Assembly (NCBI GenBank): GCA_029935705.1
Contig: JAOZJU010000009.1
Coordinates: 1 to 38,198, forward strand
DNA: 38,198 bases
Direction: 5' to 3'
Origin: Arcobacteraceae bacterium
Lineage (GTDB): Bacteria; Campylobacterota; Campylobacteria; Campylobacterales; Arcobacteraceae
Positions within the stretch are counted from its first letter, which is position 1. The number at the start of each line of letters is the position of its first letter. The notes below the pieces were generated by a model that was not told the DNA's origin, did no database searches, and was given only the letters and a program-made list of their open reading frames with translations. The position numbers and the translations under genes were made by a program. Below are positions 17,683 through 26,395 of this stretch, piece after piece.

Positions 17683-18596
17683 TATTTGCTCTCCTCTTTT
17701 TCATCCGAAGTCTCTTTGCTTGTATCGTCCTCTTTTTCATCTGGTTGTTTGGTTGTCACTTTTTGTGTCGCTGTTTGCTCATCTGCTTTATTTTCAACCT
17801 CTACTTTTGTGTCGTTGTCTGTATCAGCTTTGGTATCATCTGCATCTTCTTTGAGTTGTTTTTCTGTATCGTTTGAACCAGCAATCTCTTGTACAAACTC
17901 TTCGCCATTTTCATCTGCTAACATTGCTCTACCTTCATTCATAGCATTTGCCATCTCATTACAAAAAAGCTCTATAGATCGTATCGCATCGTCGTTTCCT
18001 GGGATTGGAAAATCGACCAAATCAGGGTCACAATTTGTATCAAGTGGTGCATATACTTTGATACCAAGTCGTCTTGCTTCAAGTATAGCTATCTTCTCTT
18101 TAACTGTATCTATGACAAACATAGCATCTGGCATCTTTTTCATATCTTTGATACCGCCTAAATATGCTTCAAGTTTTGCCTCTTTTCTTGTGAGCATAAG
18201 AGCCTCTTTTTTTGTCAAAAGTTCTATTTGTCCCTCTTCTTTCATCTTTTTGATGATCTCAAGTTTTCTTAGACCTTTTTTTATAGTATCATAGTTTGTG
18301 AGCATACCACCTAACCATCTGTTGTTTACATATGGCATACCACAAGAGATTGCTGCTGTTTTTACTGCTTCACTTGCTTGCTTTTTAGTGCCTACAAATA
18401 TCATAGTCTCGCCTTTTGCTGCACTATCTCTTACTAGATTGTAAGTATATTTGAAGTATCTGAGTGATTTTTGCAAATCAATTATATAGATATTTTTTCT
18501 AACTCCAAAAATATATTTTTTCATTTTTGGATTCCATTTTCTTGTTTGATGCCCAAAGTGTATACCACACTCAAGTAGATCTTTCATCGTTACCAT
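17682..18596 (-). CDS. rpsB: 30S ribosomal protein S2 with acidic C-terminal tail
   Basis: This 304-residue protein has the S2 core in residues 1-238 ([19 protein letters not shown], then [59 protein letters not shown]). About 65 residues of low-complexity Asp/Glu/Thr/Lys sequence follow, from about 240 to the end ([17 protein letters not shown] through SDEKEESK). E. coli S2 has 241 residues, so this tail is additional. AAAAGGAAAAAT precedes the ATG. It heads the operon rpsB-tsf-ABC ATPase-unknown. Confidence 0.97.
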   Translation of the reverse strand: MVTMKDLLECGIHFGHQTRKWNPKMKKYIFGVRKNIYIIDLQKSLRYFKYTYNLVRDSAAKGETMIFVGTKKQASEAVKTAAISCGMPYVNNRWLGGMLTNYDTIKKGLRKLEIIKKMKEEGQIELLTKKEALMLTRKEAKLEAYLGGIKDMKKMPDAMFVIDTVKEKIAILEARRLGIKVYAPLDTNCDPDLVDFPIPGNDDAIRSIELFCNEMANAMNEGRAMLADENGEEFVQEIAGSNDTEKQLKEDADDTKADTDNDTKVEVENKADEQTATQKVTTKQPDEKEDDTSKETSDEKEESK

Positions 18597-18733
18597 ATTT
18601 TTCCTTTTTGCTTTTGCTTTTTTTTGGGTTTATACCTCTGTGATCTTTCATGCATTTTGCACAACCCTTTTGGAACTATCACATGTGAGTTCTTGTTTAT
18701 CAAGTTTATCTTGATTAAAAGTTGTAGATTATA
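18597..18733 (-). promoter_or_regulatory. rpsB promoter and structured leader
   Basis: On the minus strand TATAAT (18728-18733) is a likely -10, giving a leader of about 125 nt. The leader can form ATCAAG/CTTGAT (18699-18704 and 18710-18715) with a 5-nt loop, and GAACT/AGTTC (18673-18677 and 18688-18692) around CACATGTG. A second -10-like TATAAA lies nearer the gene. S2 is known to control rpsB through its leader in other bacteria, so an autoregulatory site is plausible. The rest of this 322-bp intergenic stretch (18734-18854) is AT-rich and I see nothing else in it. Confidence 0.45.
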
Positions 18734-18854
18734 CCTAAAAGTTATAAAATTTACTACGATATAGTATAAAAAAGATAAAAAAGTATAAAATATGTAAAAA
18801 TAGCAAAATAAACTTTATTTTATAGACTGTTTAATCTAACTTTAAGCAAAATTA

Positions 18855-18863
18855 TGACATAAT
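18855..18863 (+). promoter_or_regulatory. possible extended -10 promoter of hup
   Basis: TGA followed by CATAAT (18858-18863) resembles the extended -10 boxes elsewhere in the window. The predicted leader is about 50 nt. An alternative AT-rich box near 18880 is weaker. Confidence 0.4.
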
Positions 18864-18918
18864 ACACAAATTTGTTAAGATATTATATTTTAGCGAATTA
18901 AAACAAAAAAGGAAAAAT

Positions 18919-19191
18919 ATGACAAAAGTTGAACTAATTGACTCAATTGCAAAAGATGCAGGAATTTCGAAAAAAGATGCGGGTTCTGCATTAAATGCTT
19001 TTACAAATGCTGTTACAAACGCTCTAAAAAAAGGAGAGGATGTGACACTTATAGGTTTTGGTAAATTTAGCACTTCTAAAAGATCTGCAAGAACTGGGAG
19101 AAACCCATCTACTGGAAAAGAGATAAAAATAGCTGCATCTACTGTTGCTAAGTTTAAAGCTGGAGCTAAACTAAAAGCTGCTGTTAAATAG
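18919..19191 (+). CDS. hup: DNA-binding protein HU
   Basis: This 90-residue histone-like protein bends and compacts DNA. The sequence is typical throughout: MTKVELIDSIAKDAGISKKD at the start, the core VTLIGFGKFSTSKRSARTGR, and the arm and end GRNPSTGKEIKIAASTVAKF. The proline at the tip of the arm (NPSTG) is present. AAAAAGGAAAAAT precedes the ATG. It is a single-gene unit closed by a strong terminator. Confidence 0.98.
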   Translation: MTKVELIDSIAKDAGISKKDAGSALNAFTNAVTNALKKGEDVTLIGFGKFSTSKRSARTGRNPSTGKEIKIAASTVAKFKAGAKLKAAVK

Positions 19192-19210
19192 TCAAAACTA
19201 TTTTACGACC

Positions 19211-19240
19211 AAAAACCCACGACTGTTGTTGTGGGTTTTT
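19211..19240. terminator. bidirectional intrinsic terminator between hup and lolA
   Basis: AAAAACCCAC (19211-19220) pairs with GTGGGTTTTT (19231-19240). GAC/GTT extends the stem inside, leaving a TGTT loop. T-runs flank the stem on both strands, so it ends hup on plus and lolA on minus. The lolA stop codon begins at the last T of the stem. Confidence 0.9.
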
Positions 19241-19761
19241 TATTTTCTGATGATATCATAACCTTTTTTTGGTTTGAACTTAAAAAATCCAGCTTTATAT
19301 CTTGGGTTTGACTGAATGTTTGAAAACGATATTTTAACTTTATTTCCAAATTTGTCTGTGTAGTTTATATCTATTGGTTTTTTTGCTTTTACTGTAACAT
19401 AGTATGTGATACCTTTTATTGTTGTTCTGTATCTATTTTTTGCTATTTTTTTTGATTTTGATAATAATCTTTTGATACTAACACCGCTATCAAGTGTAGT
19501 ATATATAGCTTGCTCTAACATAGGCTCTTCTATGATGACATTTTTTTTGTTTAAATATATATTTTTTACAGTTGGTTTTTTATATCTCCATAAAACATTT
19601 TTAAACCTATCTGTGTATATGTTGCCACTATAAACTATCATTTTATTGTGTTTGTTTTTAACTGTCTGTATAAAACTTGCTTTAAATGGCAAGATAGTAA
19701 CAGGCGATGCAAATAGTTGGTATGTGCATACAAACATTAAAAATATAATTATTTTTTTCAT
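19240..19761 (-). CDS. lolA: outer-membrane lipoprotein carrier LolA
   Basis: This 173-residue periplasmic carrier takes lipoproteins from the inner-membrane Lol ABC complex to the outer membrane. It has a signal peptide (MKKIIIFLMFVCTYQLFA, cut before SPV), then FKASFIQTV, YSGNIYTDRFKNVLWRYKKP and a C-terminal KISFSNIQSNPRYKAGFFKFKPKKG, all matching LolA. The protein is slightly short for the family but complete. AAAGGATAAAGATG gives a clear ribosome binding site. Its likely ATPase partner type is encoded at 15975. Confidence 0.88.
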   Translation of the reverse strand: MKKIIIFLMFVCTYQLFASPVTILPFKASFIQTVKNKHNKMIVYSGNIYTDRFKNVLWRYKKPTVKNIYLNKKNVIIEEPMLEQAIYTTLDSGVSIKRLLSKSKKIAKNRYRTTIKGITYYVTVKAKKPIDINYTDKFGNKVKISFSNIQSNPRYKAGFFKFKPKKGYDIIRK

Positions 19762-19807
19762 CTTTATCCTTTTTTGTAGAGATATTCTAAATCATCTGTA
19801 CATTGTA

Positions 19808-20602
19808 TCATAAAGTTTTTAAACTTTCCTTCATAACTTGAATTAGTTTTTTGTCTGCTTTTTTTTCACTCCACAATTCTAATGCCTTTACCCCTTGGTA
19901 CAACAACATATCTTCACCATCTTTATATGGCTTGTTAAGCTTGGAAGCTAATTTTAAAAACGGTGTTTTTTTGCCATATATACAATCAAAAACAACCTTA
20001 CACCTATGAAGAAGTTTTTCTAAAATATCTTTAGATATAGGATATTGAGTATCGTTTAGACCAGCTGTTGTAGTGTTTATGACTATATCATAACTCTCTA
20101 TTTTGAACATATCGTGTGTATATGTTTTAAAGTTTAAACTATCAAAAAACCCCAACTTTTGTTTGCTTCTATTTAAGATAGTGGTCTTTATATTTTGATG
20201 CTTAAGAGCTACTGCTATTGATTTTGCTGTGCCACCAGCTCCTAATATCAAAGCTGAACTTATATCATCTATCCAGTTATCAATCGCCATAACAAACCCA
20301 GCTCCATCTGTGTTGTAGCCTACTAATTTACTATCTATTAGTTTTATTGTATTTACTGCTTTTATATCATTTGCATCGCCTATTACTTTATCGCATAAAC
20401 CAAATGCCACCTCTTTGTGTGGCACTGTGATATTTGCTCCTTGTAGTTTGTGATTTAAAAATATTTTTTTGATATCTTCGCCATTTGTTACTTCTGTTTT
20501 ACTATAGAAACATTTTAAACCAAGATAAGCGAAACCAGCTTGTTGCATCTGTGGAGATTTTGAGTGTGAAACTGGGTTGCCAAATATAGTATATTTTCCC
20601 AT
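19808..20602 (-). CDS. aroE: shikimate dehydrogenase (NADP)
   Basis: This 264-residue enzyme reduces 3-dehydroshikimate to shikimate. The substrate pocket has NPVSHSKSP at 9-17, K63 in TVPHKE and D99 in NTDGAG. The NADP-binding loop is LILGAGGTAKSI, with NRSKQK after it. The C-terminal DMLLYQGVKALELW is typical. It follows lolA's upstream end by 46 bases in the same direction and may share its transcript. Confidence 0.96.
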   Translation of the reverse strand: MGKYTIFGNPVSHSKSPQMQQAGFAYLGLKCFYSKTEVTNGEDIKKIFLNHKLQGANITVPHKEVAFGLCDKVIGDANDIKAVNTIKLIDSKLVGYNTDGAGFVMAIDNWIDDISSALILGAGGTAKSIAVALKHQNIKTTILNRSKQKLGFFDSLNFKTYTHDMFKIESYDIVINTTTAGLNDTQYPISKDILEKLLHRCKVVFDCIYGKKTPFLKLASKLNKPYKDGEDMLLYQGVKALELWSEKKADKKLIQVMKESLKTL

Positions 20603-20707
20603 ATATTGTAGTCCTATTTTTATCTATATTATCCAAACAAACTTATGCATATCTTAAACTTATATCTTCTTAATTTCTAAGAGCTTCTTAAATGATAGAG
20701 TGAACTA

Positions 20708-21457
20708 CTATTGTAGTTTTGAGATAATCTTGTAAAAGTTATCTACTATTTGTTTGATATTTTTGCCTTTTACTTTTGGAATGTTAAACTCATCTATCAA
20801 GTTTGTGTTTTGGACAGTTTTGTCCAAACGATGATAAAAGACAGGATAGTTACCGCTCATCTTTGACTCCAAAGCAGTTTGCACTGATGAACACAATAGA
20901 TATTTGGTGCTTTTGATAGTGTGTATATATAAATCATCTTCAATAGTTTGTGAAAATATATCTTGTAGTAGTGGTTCGTTTTTATAAAAAAAATAGTGTC
21001 CTAAAAGTAGTGGTATATCAACCTTATCGATACCTTCAGATAGTTTTAAGAGTTCATTTGAATAATCATCATCGCCAAAAAACATCATAACATCTTTTTT
21101 GATTTTTGCTCTTTGATGAAATATATCATCAATCAATATATCATCGATATCAACTCCTACTTTGTATGAAGCGGTGCAATACTCTTTCATATGTTTTGTC
21201 ATAGTATCACTTGGTTCATCTGTATCATAGATAAGTATATCTCCTCTTGTCATCATATTTGGTAAGTTTCCAAATATATCGATACCCACTGCCTTTTTCA
21301 CTTTGAGCACTCTTTTTGCATATGTTGCGGCTCTATAATCACAAGTAGCAAGTATAGGGTCAAACTCTTCCAATCTTTTTGCAAGCACTGCACATCTTCT
21401 GACATTTTCAAGTCCATGAGCATGACCGCTTTTAGCATATATATACAAATCTACCAT
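20708..21457 (-). CDS. unrecognised protein, weakly like PseG-type glycosyltransferase folds
   Basis: I do not recognise this 249-residue protein with confidence. The N-terminus has GHAHGLENVRRCAVLAKRL (about 11-29), which resembles the GHxxRC start of PseG/UDP-sugar hydrolase-like GT-B folds. ILIYDTDEPSD (about 75-85) and FFGDDDYSNELL (about 125-136) could be further loops of the same kind. No signal peptide or membrane segment is seen. It overlaps mqnP by seven bases, so it is co-translated with the prenyltransferase; a functional link is possible but not shown. Confidence 0.55.
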   Translation of the reverse strand: MVDLYIYAKSGHAHGLENVRRCAVLAKRLEEFDPILATCDYRAATYAKRVLKVKKAVGIDIFGNLPNMMTRGDILIYDTDEPSDTMTKHMKEYCTASYKVGVDIDDILIDDIFHQRAKIKKDVMMFFGDDDYSNELLKLSEGIDKVDIPLLLGHYFFYKNEPLLQDIFSQTIEDDLYIHTIKSTKYLLCSSVQTALESKMSGNYPVFYHRLDKTVQNTNLIDEFNIPKVKGKNIKQIVDNFYKIISKLQ

Positions 21458-22299
21458 AAGCTATCCATCGTTATAAATATCAAAAACACAACTCCCAAAT
21501 AACCATTTACTACAAAAAATGCTTGGTCGATCTTCTTAAAATTGTCTTTTATAAGATAGTGCTCATAAGCTAATCCTATAGCACTAAACACCAAAGCGAT
21601 ATATGCAAATATACCGCCGTGTGCCATATAGACAAAAATAGTCCAGAAAATCAAGCTAAATATATGTAGTATTTTTGATATAAACATAGCTTTTTTATAA
21701 CCAAACTTCGCAGGAATAGATGACATAGATAGTTTTTTGTCTATATCAATATCTTGTAAAGAGTACAATATATCAAAACCAGCCACCCAAAACATCACTC
21801 CCAAACCTAAAAATAGCGACCACATAGGTATATATGAAACCACGGCAATTGCTCCAGCTATAGGTGCCATACCAAGCCCTATACCCAAAACTAAGTGAGA
21901 TAGATATGAAAATCTTTTGACATATGAGTATCCGCCTATTATCAACAATACAGGCAAACTTAAAGCAAAAGCCAGATCGTTTATAAGATATGTCACAAAA
22001 ACAAATCCAACAATATTTGCAAATATAAACACAATCATACTCTTTTTGCTTATTCTGCCATCTACACTTGGTCTTTTCTTTGTTCGTGGGTTTTGAATAT
22101 CTATATCCATATCTACAAGTCTGTTAAAACTCATAGCAAAATTTCTCGCAGTCACTGTTGCTAATATACCAAGAAAAAGTAGCTCAAAACCAAACCAGCC
22201 ACCTTTTGCTACTATCATAGCTATAAATATAAAAGGCAAAGAAAATATGGTATGCTTAAACATCACAAGTTCATTTATGTTTTTTAATTGTTTTATCAT
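21451..22299 (-). CDS. mqnP: UbiA-family polyprenyltransferase, probably MqnP
   Basis: This 282-residue integral membrane protein with about eight helices attaches a polyprenyl chain to an aromatic quinone precursor. The two aspartate motifs are NRLVDMDIDIQNPRTKKRP (near 59-77) and LQDIDIDKKLSM (near 180-191). Campylobacterota generally make menaquinone by the futalosine route, in which this UbiA homologue is MqnP, so I prefer that over UbiA; the family assignment is certain, the subfamily inferred. The ATG lies almost at the predicted transcription start, so the message may be nearly leaderless. Confidence 0.85.
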   Translation of the reverse strand: MIKQLKNINELVMFKHTIFSLPFIFIAMIVAKGGWFGFELLFLGILATVTARNFAMSFNRLVDMDIDIQNPRTKKRPSVDGRISKKSMIVFIFANIVGFVFVTYLINDLAFALSLPVLLIIGGYSYVKRFSYLSHLVLGIGLGMAPIAGAIAVVSYIPMWSLFLGLGVMFWVAGFDILYSLQDIDIDKKLSMSSIPAKFGYKKAMFISKILHIFSLIFWTIFVYMAHGGIFAYIALVFSAIGLAYEHYLIKDNFKKIDQAFFVVNGYLGVVFLIFITMDSLW

Positions 22300-22304
22300 A
22301 ACCT

Positions 22305-22342
22305 ACTATATCATAATAAGTTTAAATATATTATGATATAAT
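22305..22342. promoter_or_regulatory. mirror-image divergent promoters, mqnP (-) and dnaJ (+)
   Basis: TATATCATAATA (22307-22318) and TATTATGATATA (22329-22340) are a perfect 12-bp inverted repeat with a 10-bp centre. Plus-strand -10: TGA plus TATAAT (22337-22342), start near 22349. Minus-strand -10: TATAGT (22305-22310), preceded by TGA, start near 22298, which is the mqnP initiation codon. No CIRCE element is present. Confidence 0.65.
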
Positions 22343-22363
22343 AGATAAAAAGAGGATTTGATA

Positions 22364-23470
22364 TTGGTTGATTTATGTTATTATGAGATTTTGTCTGTTG
22401 AAAAAACAGCAAACAAAACAGAGCTAAAAAAAGCATACAGAAAAATGGCGATGAAATACCATCCAGATAAAAACCCAAACAACAAAGAAGCAGAAGAGAA
22501 CTTCAAAGCCGTAAATGAGGCATATCAAGTATTAAGCGATGAAAAAAAGAGAGAGATATATGACCGATACGGCAAAGAAGCAGTCCATCAAAACCAAGGG
22601 CAACATCATGGTGGTTTTGAAGATATAAGCAGTATGTTTGAAGATCTTTTTTCTGGTGGTTTTTCAAGACAACAAACACAACAAAAAAGATATAGCTACG
22701 AACTTGATATGCTCGAACAGCTTGAGATAAAATTTCATGAAGCTATATTTGGAGTTGAAAAAGAGCTTAAATACAACTACAAAACAGCATGTAAAAGCTG
22801 TAAAGCCACAGGTGCAAAAGATGGAAAACTAAGCAAATGTCAAAGTTGTGGTGGAGTTGGCGAGATACACTCAAGACAAGGTTTTATGACATTTGCTCAG
22901 ACTTGTCCAGCTTGTCAAGGAAGTGGTCAAGCAGTAACACAAAAATGCAAAAGCTGTAAAGCCACAGGGTATGATACTATCAAAGATACAATAAAAGTAA
23001 AAATTCCAGCAGGCATAAACGACAACAACAGAATACGAGTAAGCAAAAAAGGCAACATAGATCCAAACAACCACAGAGGCGACTTGTATATCAATATCAA
23101 AGTCAAAGAGGATGAGCATTTTGTAAGACACGAAGATGATATATATCTTGAAGTGCCAGTATTTTTTACTCAAATAGCTTTAGGAGCGACTATAGATGTG
23201 CCTAGTCTTGATGGCAAACTATCTTTAAATATCCCACCAAACAGTAAAGACAAAGAGCATTTTGTATTTAAAAACAAAGGTGTCAAAGGTGTCAATAGCT
23301 ATACCAAAGGAGACTTTATAGTCCAAATAAAGATAGTATATCCTCAAAAACTTGATGATACACAAAAAAAGCTTCTTGATAAACTACAGGAGAGTTTTGG
23401 TATCAAAAGCAAACCATATCAAAAAGGTTTTGATAAAATGTTTGAAAATATCAAAGGGTGGTTTACTTGA
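22364..23470 (+). CDS. dnaJ: chaperone protein DnaJ (Hsp40)
   Basis: This 368-residue co-chaperone delivers substrates to DnaK and stimulates its ATPase. The J-domain has YYEIL and HPD at 33-35, followed by a short Gly-rich stretch (FSGGFSRQQ) and four zinc motifs, [24 protein letters not shown] and CKSCKATG, then two beta substrate domains. The start is TTG: GAGG lies eight bases before the TTG at 22364; an in-frame TTG at 22358 is too close to it. Motifs 1 and 4 have Ala where CxxCxGxG has its first Gly. Confidence 0.95.
   Translation: MVDLCYYEILSVEKTANKTELKKAYRKMAMKYHPDKNPNNKEAEENFKAVNEAYQVLSDEKKREIYDRYGKEAVHQNQGQHHGGFEDISSMFEDLFSGGFSRQQTQQKRYSYELDMLEQLEIKFHEAIFGVEKELKYNYKTACKSCKATGAKDGKLSKCQSCGGVGEIHSRQGFMTFAQTCPACQGSGQAVTQKCKSCKATGYDTIKDTIKVKIPAGINDNNRIRVSKKGNIDPNNHRGDLYINIKVKEDEHFVRHEDDIYLEVPVFFTQIALGATIDVPSLDGKLSLNIPPNSKDKEHFVFKNKGVKGVNSYTKGDFIVQIKIVYPQKLDDTQKKLLDKLQESFGIKSKPYQKGFDKMFENIKGWFT
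22793..22968 (+). repeat. 20-bp direct repeat flanking the dnaJ zinc-finger core
   Basis: AAAAGCTGTAAAGCCACAGG occurs at 22793-22812 and again at 22949-22968, identical in all 20 bases. The copies are 156 bp (52 codons) apart and in the same frame, encoding zinc motifs 1 and 4. Recombination between them would delete three of the four motifs' worth of spacing without a frameshift. Confidence 0.9.
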
Positions 23471-23471
23471 T

Positions 23472-24050
23472 TTGAAACCATTATTCAATCATATAATAGC
23501 AGGAAAATATAAGGGTGCTAAGATCAAACTTCCGAGTTTGCAAACTACAAGAAGTAGCAAATCTATCTTAAAAGAATCATTTTTCAATGTAGTATCATAT
23601 GATATCATAGACAAAATTTTTATAGAGTGTTTTGCAGGTAGTGGCTCTATCGGCCTTGAGGCTATCAGTCGTGGTGCAAAGAGGTGTTATTTTATAGAAA
23701 AAGATAAACAATCTTTTGATACTCTTAAGCAAAACTGTCAAAATATAGATGATGTAAAATCTTTATTGGTATATGGAGATAGTTTTGACAAAACTCCACA
23801 AATTTTAGATAGATACAACAACCAAGATGAGAGTTTGATACTCTATATAGACCCTCCTTTTCCAATCTTCGAAGATACACACGACATATATGAAAAACTT
23901 TTTGATATGCTAAAGCAGATAAAAAACCAAAATATAAGTTTGATAGTATTTGAGTGCCAGTCATCATACCCTATGCCAAAAAATATAGGCAGATGGACTA
24001 CAAACAAAACAAAAAAATTTGGGCGAAGCTCTTTGGTTTATTATGTATAA
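23472..24050 (+). CDS. rsmD: 16S rRNA (guanine966-N2)-methyltransferase RsmD
   Basis: This protein of about 192 residues methylates G966 of 16S rRNA with S-adenosylmethionine. IIAGKYKGAKIKLP opens the protein as in the family, the SAM loop is FAGSGSIGLEAISRGA, and LYIDPPFP is the DPPF/Y catalytic motif. The frame is open back to 23352 inside dnaJ, but homology begins at LKPLFNHIIAG, so the TTG at 23472 with AAAGGGTGG about ten bases upstream is the best start. That TTG follows the dnaJ stop by one base. Confidence 0.88.
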   Translation: MKPLFNHIIAGKYKGAKIKLPSLQTTRSSKSILKESFFNVVSYDIIDKIFIECFAGSGSIGLEAISRGAKRCYFIEKDKQSFDTLKQNCQNIDDVKSLLVYGDSFDKTPQILDRYNNQDESLILYIDPPFPIFEDTHDIYEKLFDMLKQIKNQNISLIVFECQSSYPMPKNIGRWTTNKTKKFGRSSLVYYV

Positions 24051-24813
24051 AACTGCTATATTTGTTTTGATAGTTATAACTTCGATGATGTTTCTTTTGC
24101 CATATATCTATACAGTATCGCCATATAAACTTGATGCATCAAATATCCTTTTGTCTCCATCGTGGGCACATATATGTGGTACTGATAGGTTAGGACGAGA
24201 TATATTTGCTAGGATTTTACAAGGTGGGCAGATATCGCTTATCATAGGATTTTTAAGTGCTACTATCTCCACTTTTATAGGTCTTATGGTTGGTGTGAGT
24301 GCTGGATATTTTCGCTTTAAAACTGATAAAATTATTATCATAGTTATAGATATATTTCTAACTATTCCTACATTTTTTCTGCTTCTTGCTATCATAAGTT
24401 ATGTAGATGCATCTATATTTGTATTGGTTGTTGTGTTGTCAATAGCAAGCTGGATGTCGACAGCTAGACTCATAAGAGCAGGAGCATATGAAGTTACACA
24501 TATGCCATATATAGATATACTAAATATAGCTAAAACAAACAAGCTAAAAATATTGCTAAAATACTACACACCGATATTAGCTCCTATATTTCTAATATCT
24601 TGGACTTTTGGAGTAGGAGGAGCTATACTTGCTGAGTCTAGTTTGAGTTTTTTAGGGCTTGGTATCAATCCTCCACAGATGAGTTGGGGTAGCTTGATTA
24701 GCGATGGCAGAGCTATACTTGATATAGCATGGTGGGTGAGTTTTTATCCTGGATTGTTTATATTTTTAGTTACATTTTGTTTGTTTGTTATATCAAATAG
24801 GTTACAACGATGA
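24043..24813 (+). CDS. oligopeptide/dipeptide ABC transporter permease, DppC/OppC-like
   Basis: This inner-membrane permease of about 256 residues has six hydrophobic segments. The family start is seen as GTDRLGRDIFARILQGGQISL, quoted in part as GTDRLGRDIF, and the EAA loop region as the stretch from IRAGAYEV to SFLGLGINPPQMSWGSLI (quoted as SSLSFLGLGINPPQMSWG). I prefer the ATG at 24043 (MYKTAIFVL), overlapping rsmD by eight bases, over a TTG at 24019. No DppB-type permease or DppD/F ATPase is in the window, so the partner genes must lie elsewhere. Confidence 0.88.
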   Translation: MYKTAIFVLIVITSMMFLLPYIYTVSPYKLDASNILLSPSWAHICGTDRLGRDIFARILQGGQISLIIGFLSATISTFIGLMVGVSAGYFRFKTDKIIIIVIDIFLTIPTFFLLLAIISYVDASIFVLVVVLSIASWMSTARLIRAGAYEVTHMPYIDILNIAKTNKLKILLKYYTPILAPIFLISWTFGVGGAILAESSLSFLGLGINPPQMSWGSLISDGRAILDIAWWVSFYPGLFIFLVTFCLFVISNRLQR

Positions 24814-26306
24814 GATATATACTCCTTTTTCTATCTGTAGTTGTCTTAAACTCATCTACTTTAAAATTAAGCATATCATCAAATCCAAGCAGGCTAAATC
24901 CTATTTTATCTACAGATAGTGCAAGCAGTATGATAACAAATCAGCTTTTTAATGGTTTGTTCAAATATGACAAAGATGGCAATATCGTTTATGATTTAGC
25001 TTTGTCGCACTACTTTGAAAACAACACCACACTTATTGTAAAAATAAAACCAGGAGTTTTGTGGCACGATGGCGAACCTATGGATGCTTATGATATATTG
25101 TGGACATATGAAAAGATAATAGACCCCAAAATTTTTACACCACATAAAACATATTTTGAGTTTGTCAAAAAGGTTGAAGTCGTAGATAGTTTGACTATCA
25201 AGGTGGTTTACAAAAAACCATATTTTAAAGCTTTGCATATATGGATGATGGGTATTTTACCACGACACATACTAAAAGATGAAAAAGACCTAATGACCTC
25301 AAAATTTAACAAACAACCAATAGGCACTGGTGCTTATAAGTTAAAATCATGGAAAACATCTCAAGATATATTGTTAGTACGAAATGATAACTATTTTGGA
25401 CCTATACCAAAGATAGAGACTATATCATATAAGTTTTTGCCAGATTCAAATACTCAGTTTTTTGCTTTAAAACAACAATCACTTGACATAGGCACACTCT
25501 CGCCACTTCAAATAGATAGGCAAATAGATAAAAAATTTAAAAAAAATTTTCAAATAGTTGAAAAACAAAGTTTCTCATATACATATATGGGCTTAAACCT
25601 AAAAAATCCAAAGTTTAAAGATATTCGAGTTCGCCAAGCTTTGGATATTGCTATAGATAAAAAACAGCTTATTGATATACTTTTTTTTGGTCACGGTAAG
25701 ATATCTTTTGGACCATTTTTGCCAAATAGTTTTGCTTTTGATGATAAAATAAAACCATCTAAATACGATCCTAAAAAAGCAAAAAAGCTACTCAAACAAG
25801 CTGGATATGACTCAAAAAATCCGCTATCGTTTACACTCATAACAAATGCAAACAATCCTACAAGAGTATATGCTGCACAGATTATCCAACATCAGCTCAA
25901 AAAAGTAGGTATAGATATCTCAATAAGAGTTATGGAGTGGCAAGCTTTTTTAAATACCATAGTATCGCCTAGAAACTATGAAGCTATATTGTTAGGCTGG
26001 GGCTTATCTCTTATGCCAGATGCCAAACCGCTATGGCACAGCAGTAGTGCTACTAAAGGTGGTTTTAATCTTGTCTATTATGACAATAAAAAAGTGGACA
26101 AACTTATAGACCAAGGGGCAAAAACTATAGATAGAGCAAAACTATCTAAAATATATAAAGATATCTTTAGACAAATAGTCAACGACAAACCATATATATT
26201 TTTATATATACCAAACAGCATAACAGTCATAGATAAAGATATACAATATATAGAACCATCTTTTACTGGTATTTGGCACAATCAACACGAATGGATCAAA
26301 CCATAG
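24810..26306 (+). CDS. peptide ABC transporter substrate-binding protein, family 5
   Basis: This 498-residue periplasmic binding protein has a signal peptide (MRYILLFLSVVVLNSS) with no lipobox cysteine. The family-5 features are LSISSNPSRLNPILSTDSAS (about 18-37), QLFNGLFKYDKDG, LWHDGEPMDAYDILWTYE and IRVRQALDIAIDKKQLI, then KLLKQAGYD. It should deliver peptides, or possibly nickel or another ligand, to the permease, whose stop it overlaps by four bases (ATGA). Ligand specificity cannot be read from sequence alone. Confidence 0.9.
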   Translation: MRYILLFLSVVVLNSSTLKLSISSNPSRLNPILSTDSASSMITNQLFNGLFKYDKDGNIVYDLALSHYFENNTTLIVKIKPGVLWHDGEPMDAYDILWTYEKIIDPKIFTPHKTYFEFVKKVEVVDSLTIKVVYKKPYFKALHIWMMGILPRHILKDEKDLMTSKFNKQPIGTGAYKLKSWKTSQDILLVRNDNYFGPIPKIETISYKFLPDSNTQFFALKQQSLDIGTLSPLQIDRQIDKKFKKNFQIVEKQSFSYTYMGLNLKNPKFKDIRVRQALDIAIDKKQLIDILFFGHGKISFGPFLPNSFAFDDKIKPSKYDPKKAKKLLKQAGYDSKNPLSFTLITNANNPTRVYAAQIIQHQLKKVGIDISIRVMEWQAFLNTIVSPRNYEAILLGWGLSLMPDAKPLWHSSSATKGGFNLVYYDNKKVDKLIDQGAKTIDRAKLSKIYKDIFRQIVNDKPYIFLYIPNSITVIDKDIQYIEPSFTGIWHNQHEWIKP

Positions 26307-26330
26307 ATTCAAAGCTCATTGGATAAGATT

Positions 26331-26395
26331 TTGTTTTGTTTAAAACTTTTTTATCTATAAAAGTGAAGATTTTTTTATCTTTGTTTTGTTTAAAA
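26331..26395 (+). repeat. short direct repeat in the gap before tRNA-Ala
   Basis: TTGTTTTGTTTAAAA is present at 26331-26345 and 26381-26395, each near a TTTTTTATCT stretch. The second copy ends 30 bases beyond the 3' end of the tRNA. AAGAT and ATCTT can pair around a T6 loop between the copies. It may contribute to termination, but no standard terminator is visible. Confidence 0.45.

Noticed and set aside
24019-24042. TTG at 24019 as the start of the permease gene
   Set aside because: It lies within the end of rsmD without a ribosome binding site and adds residues not typical of the family. The ATG at 24043 gives a normal hydrophobic N-terminus.
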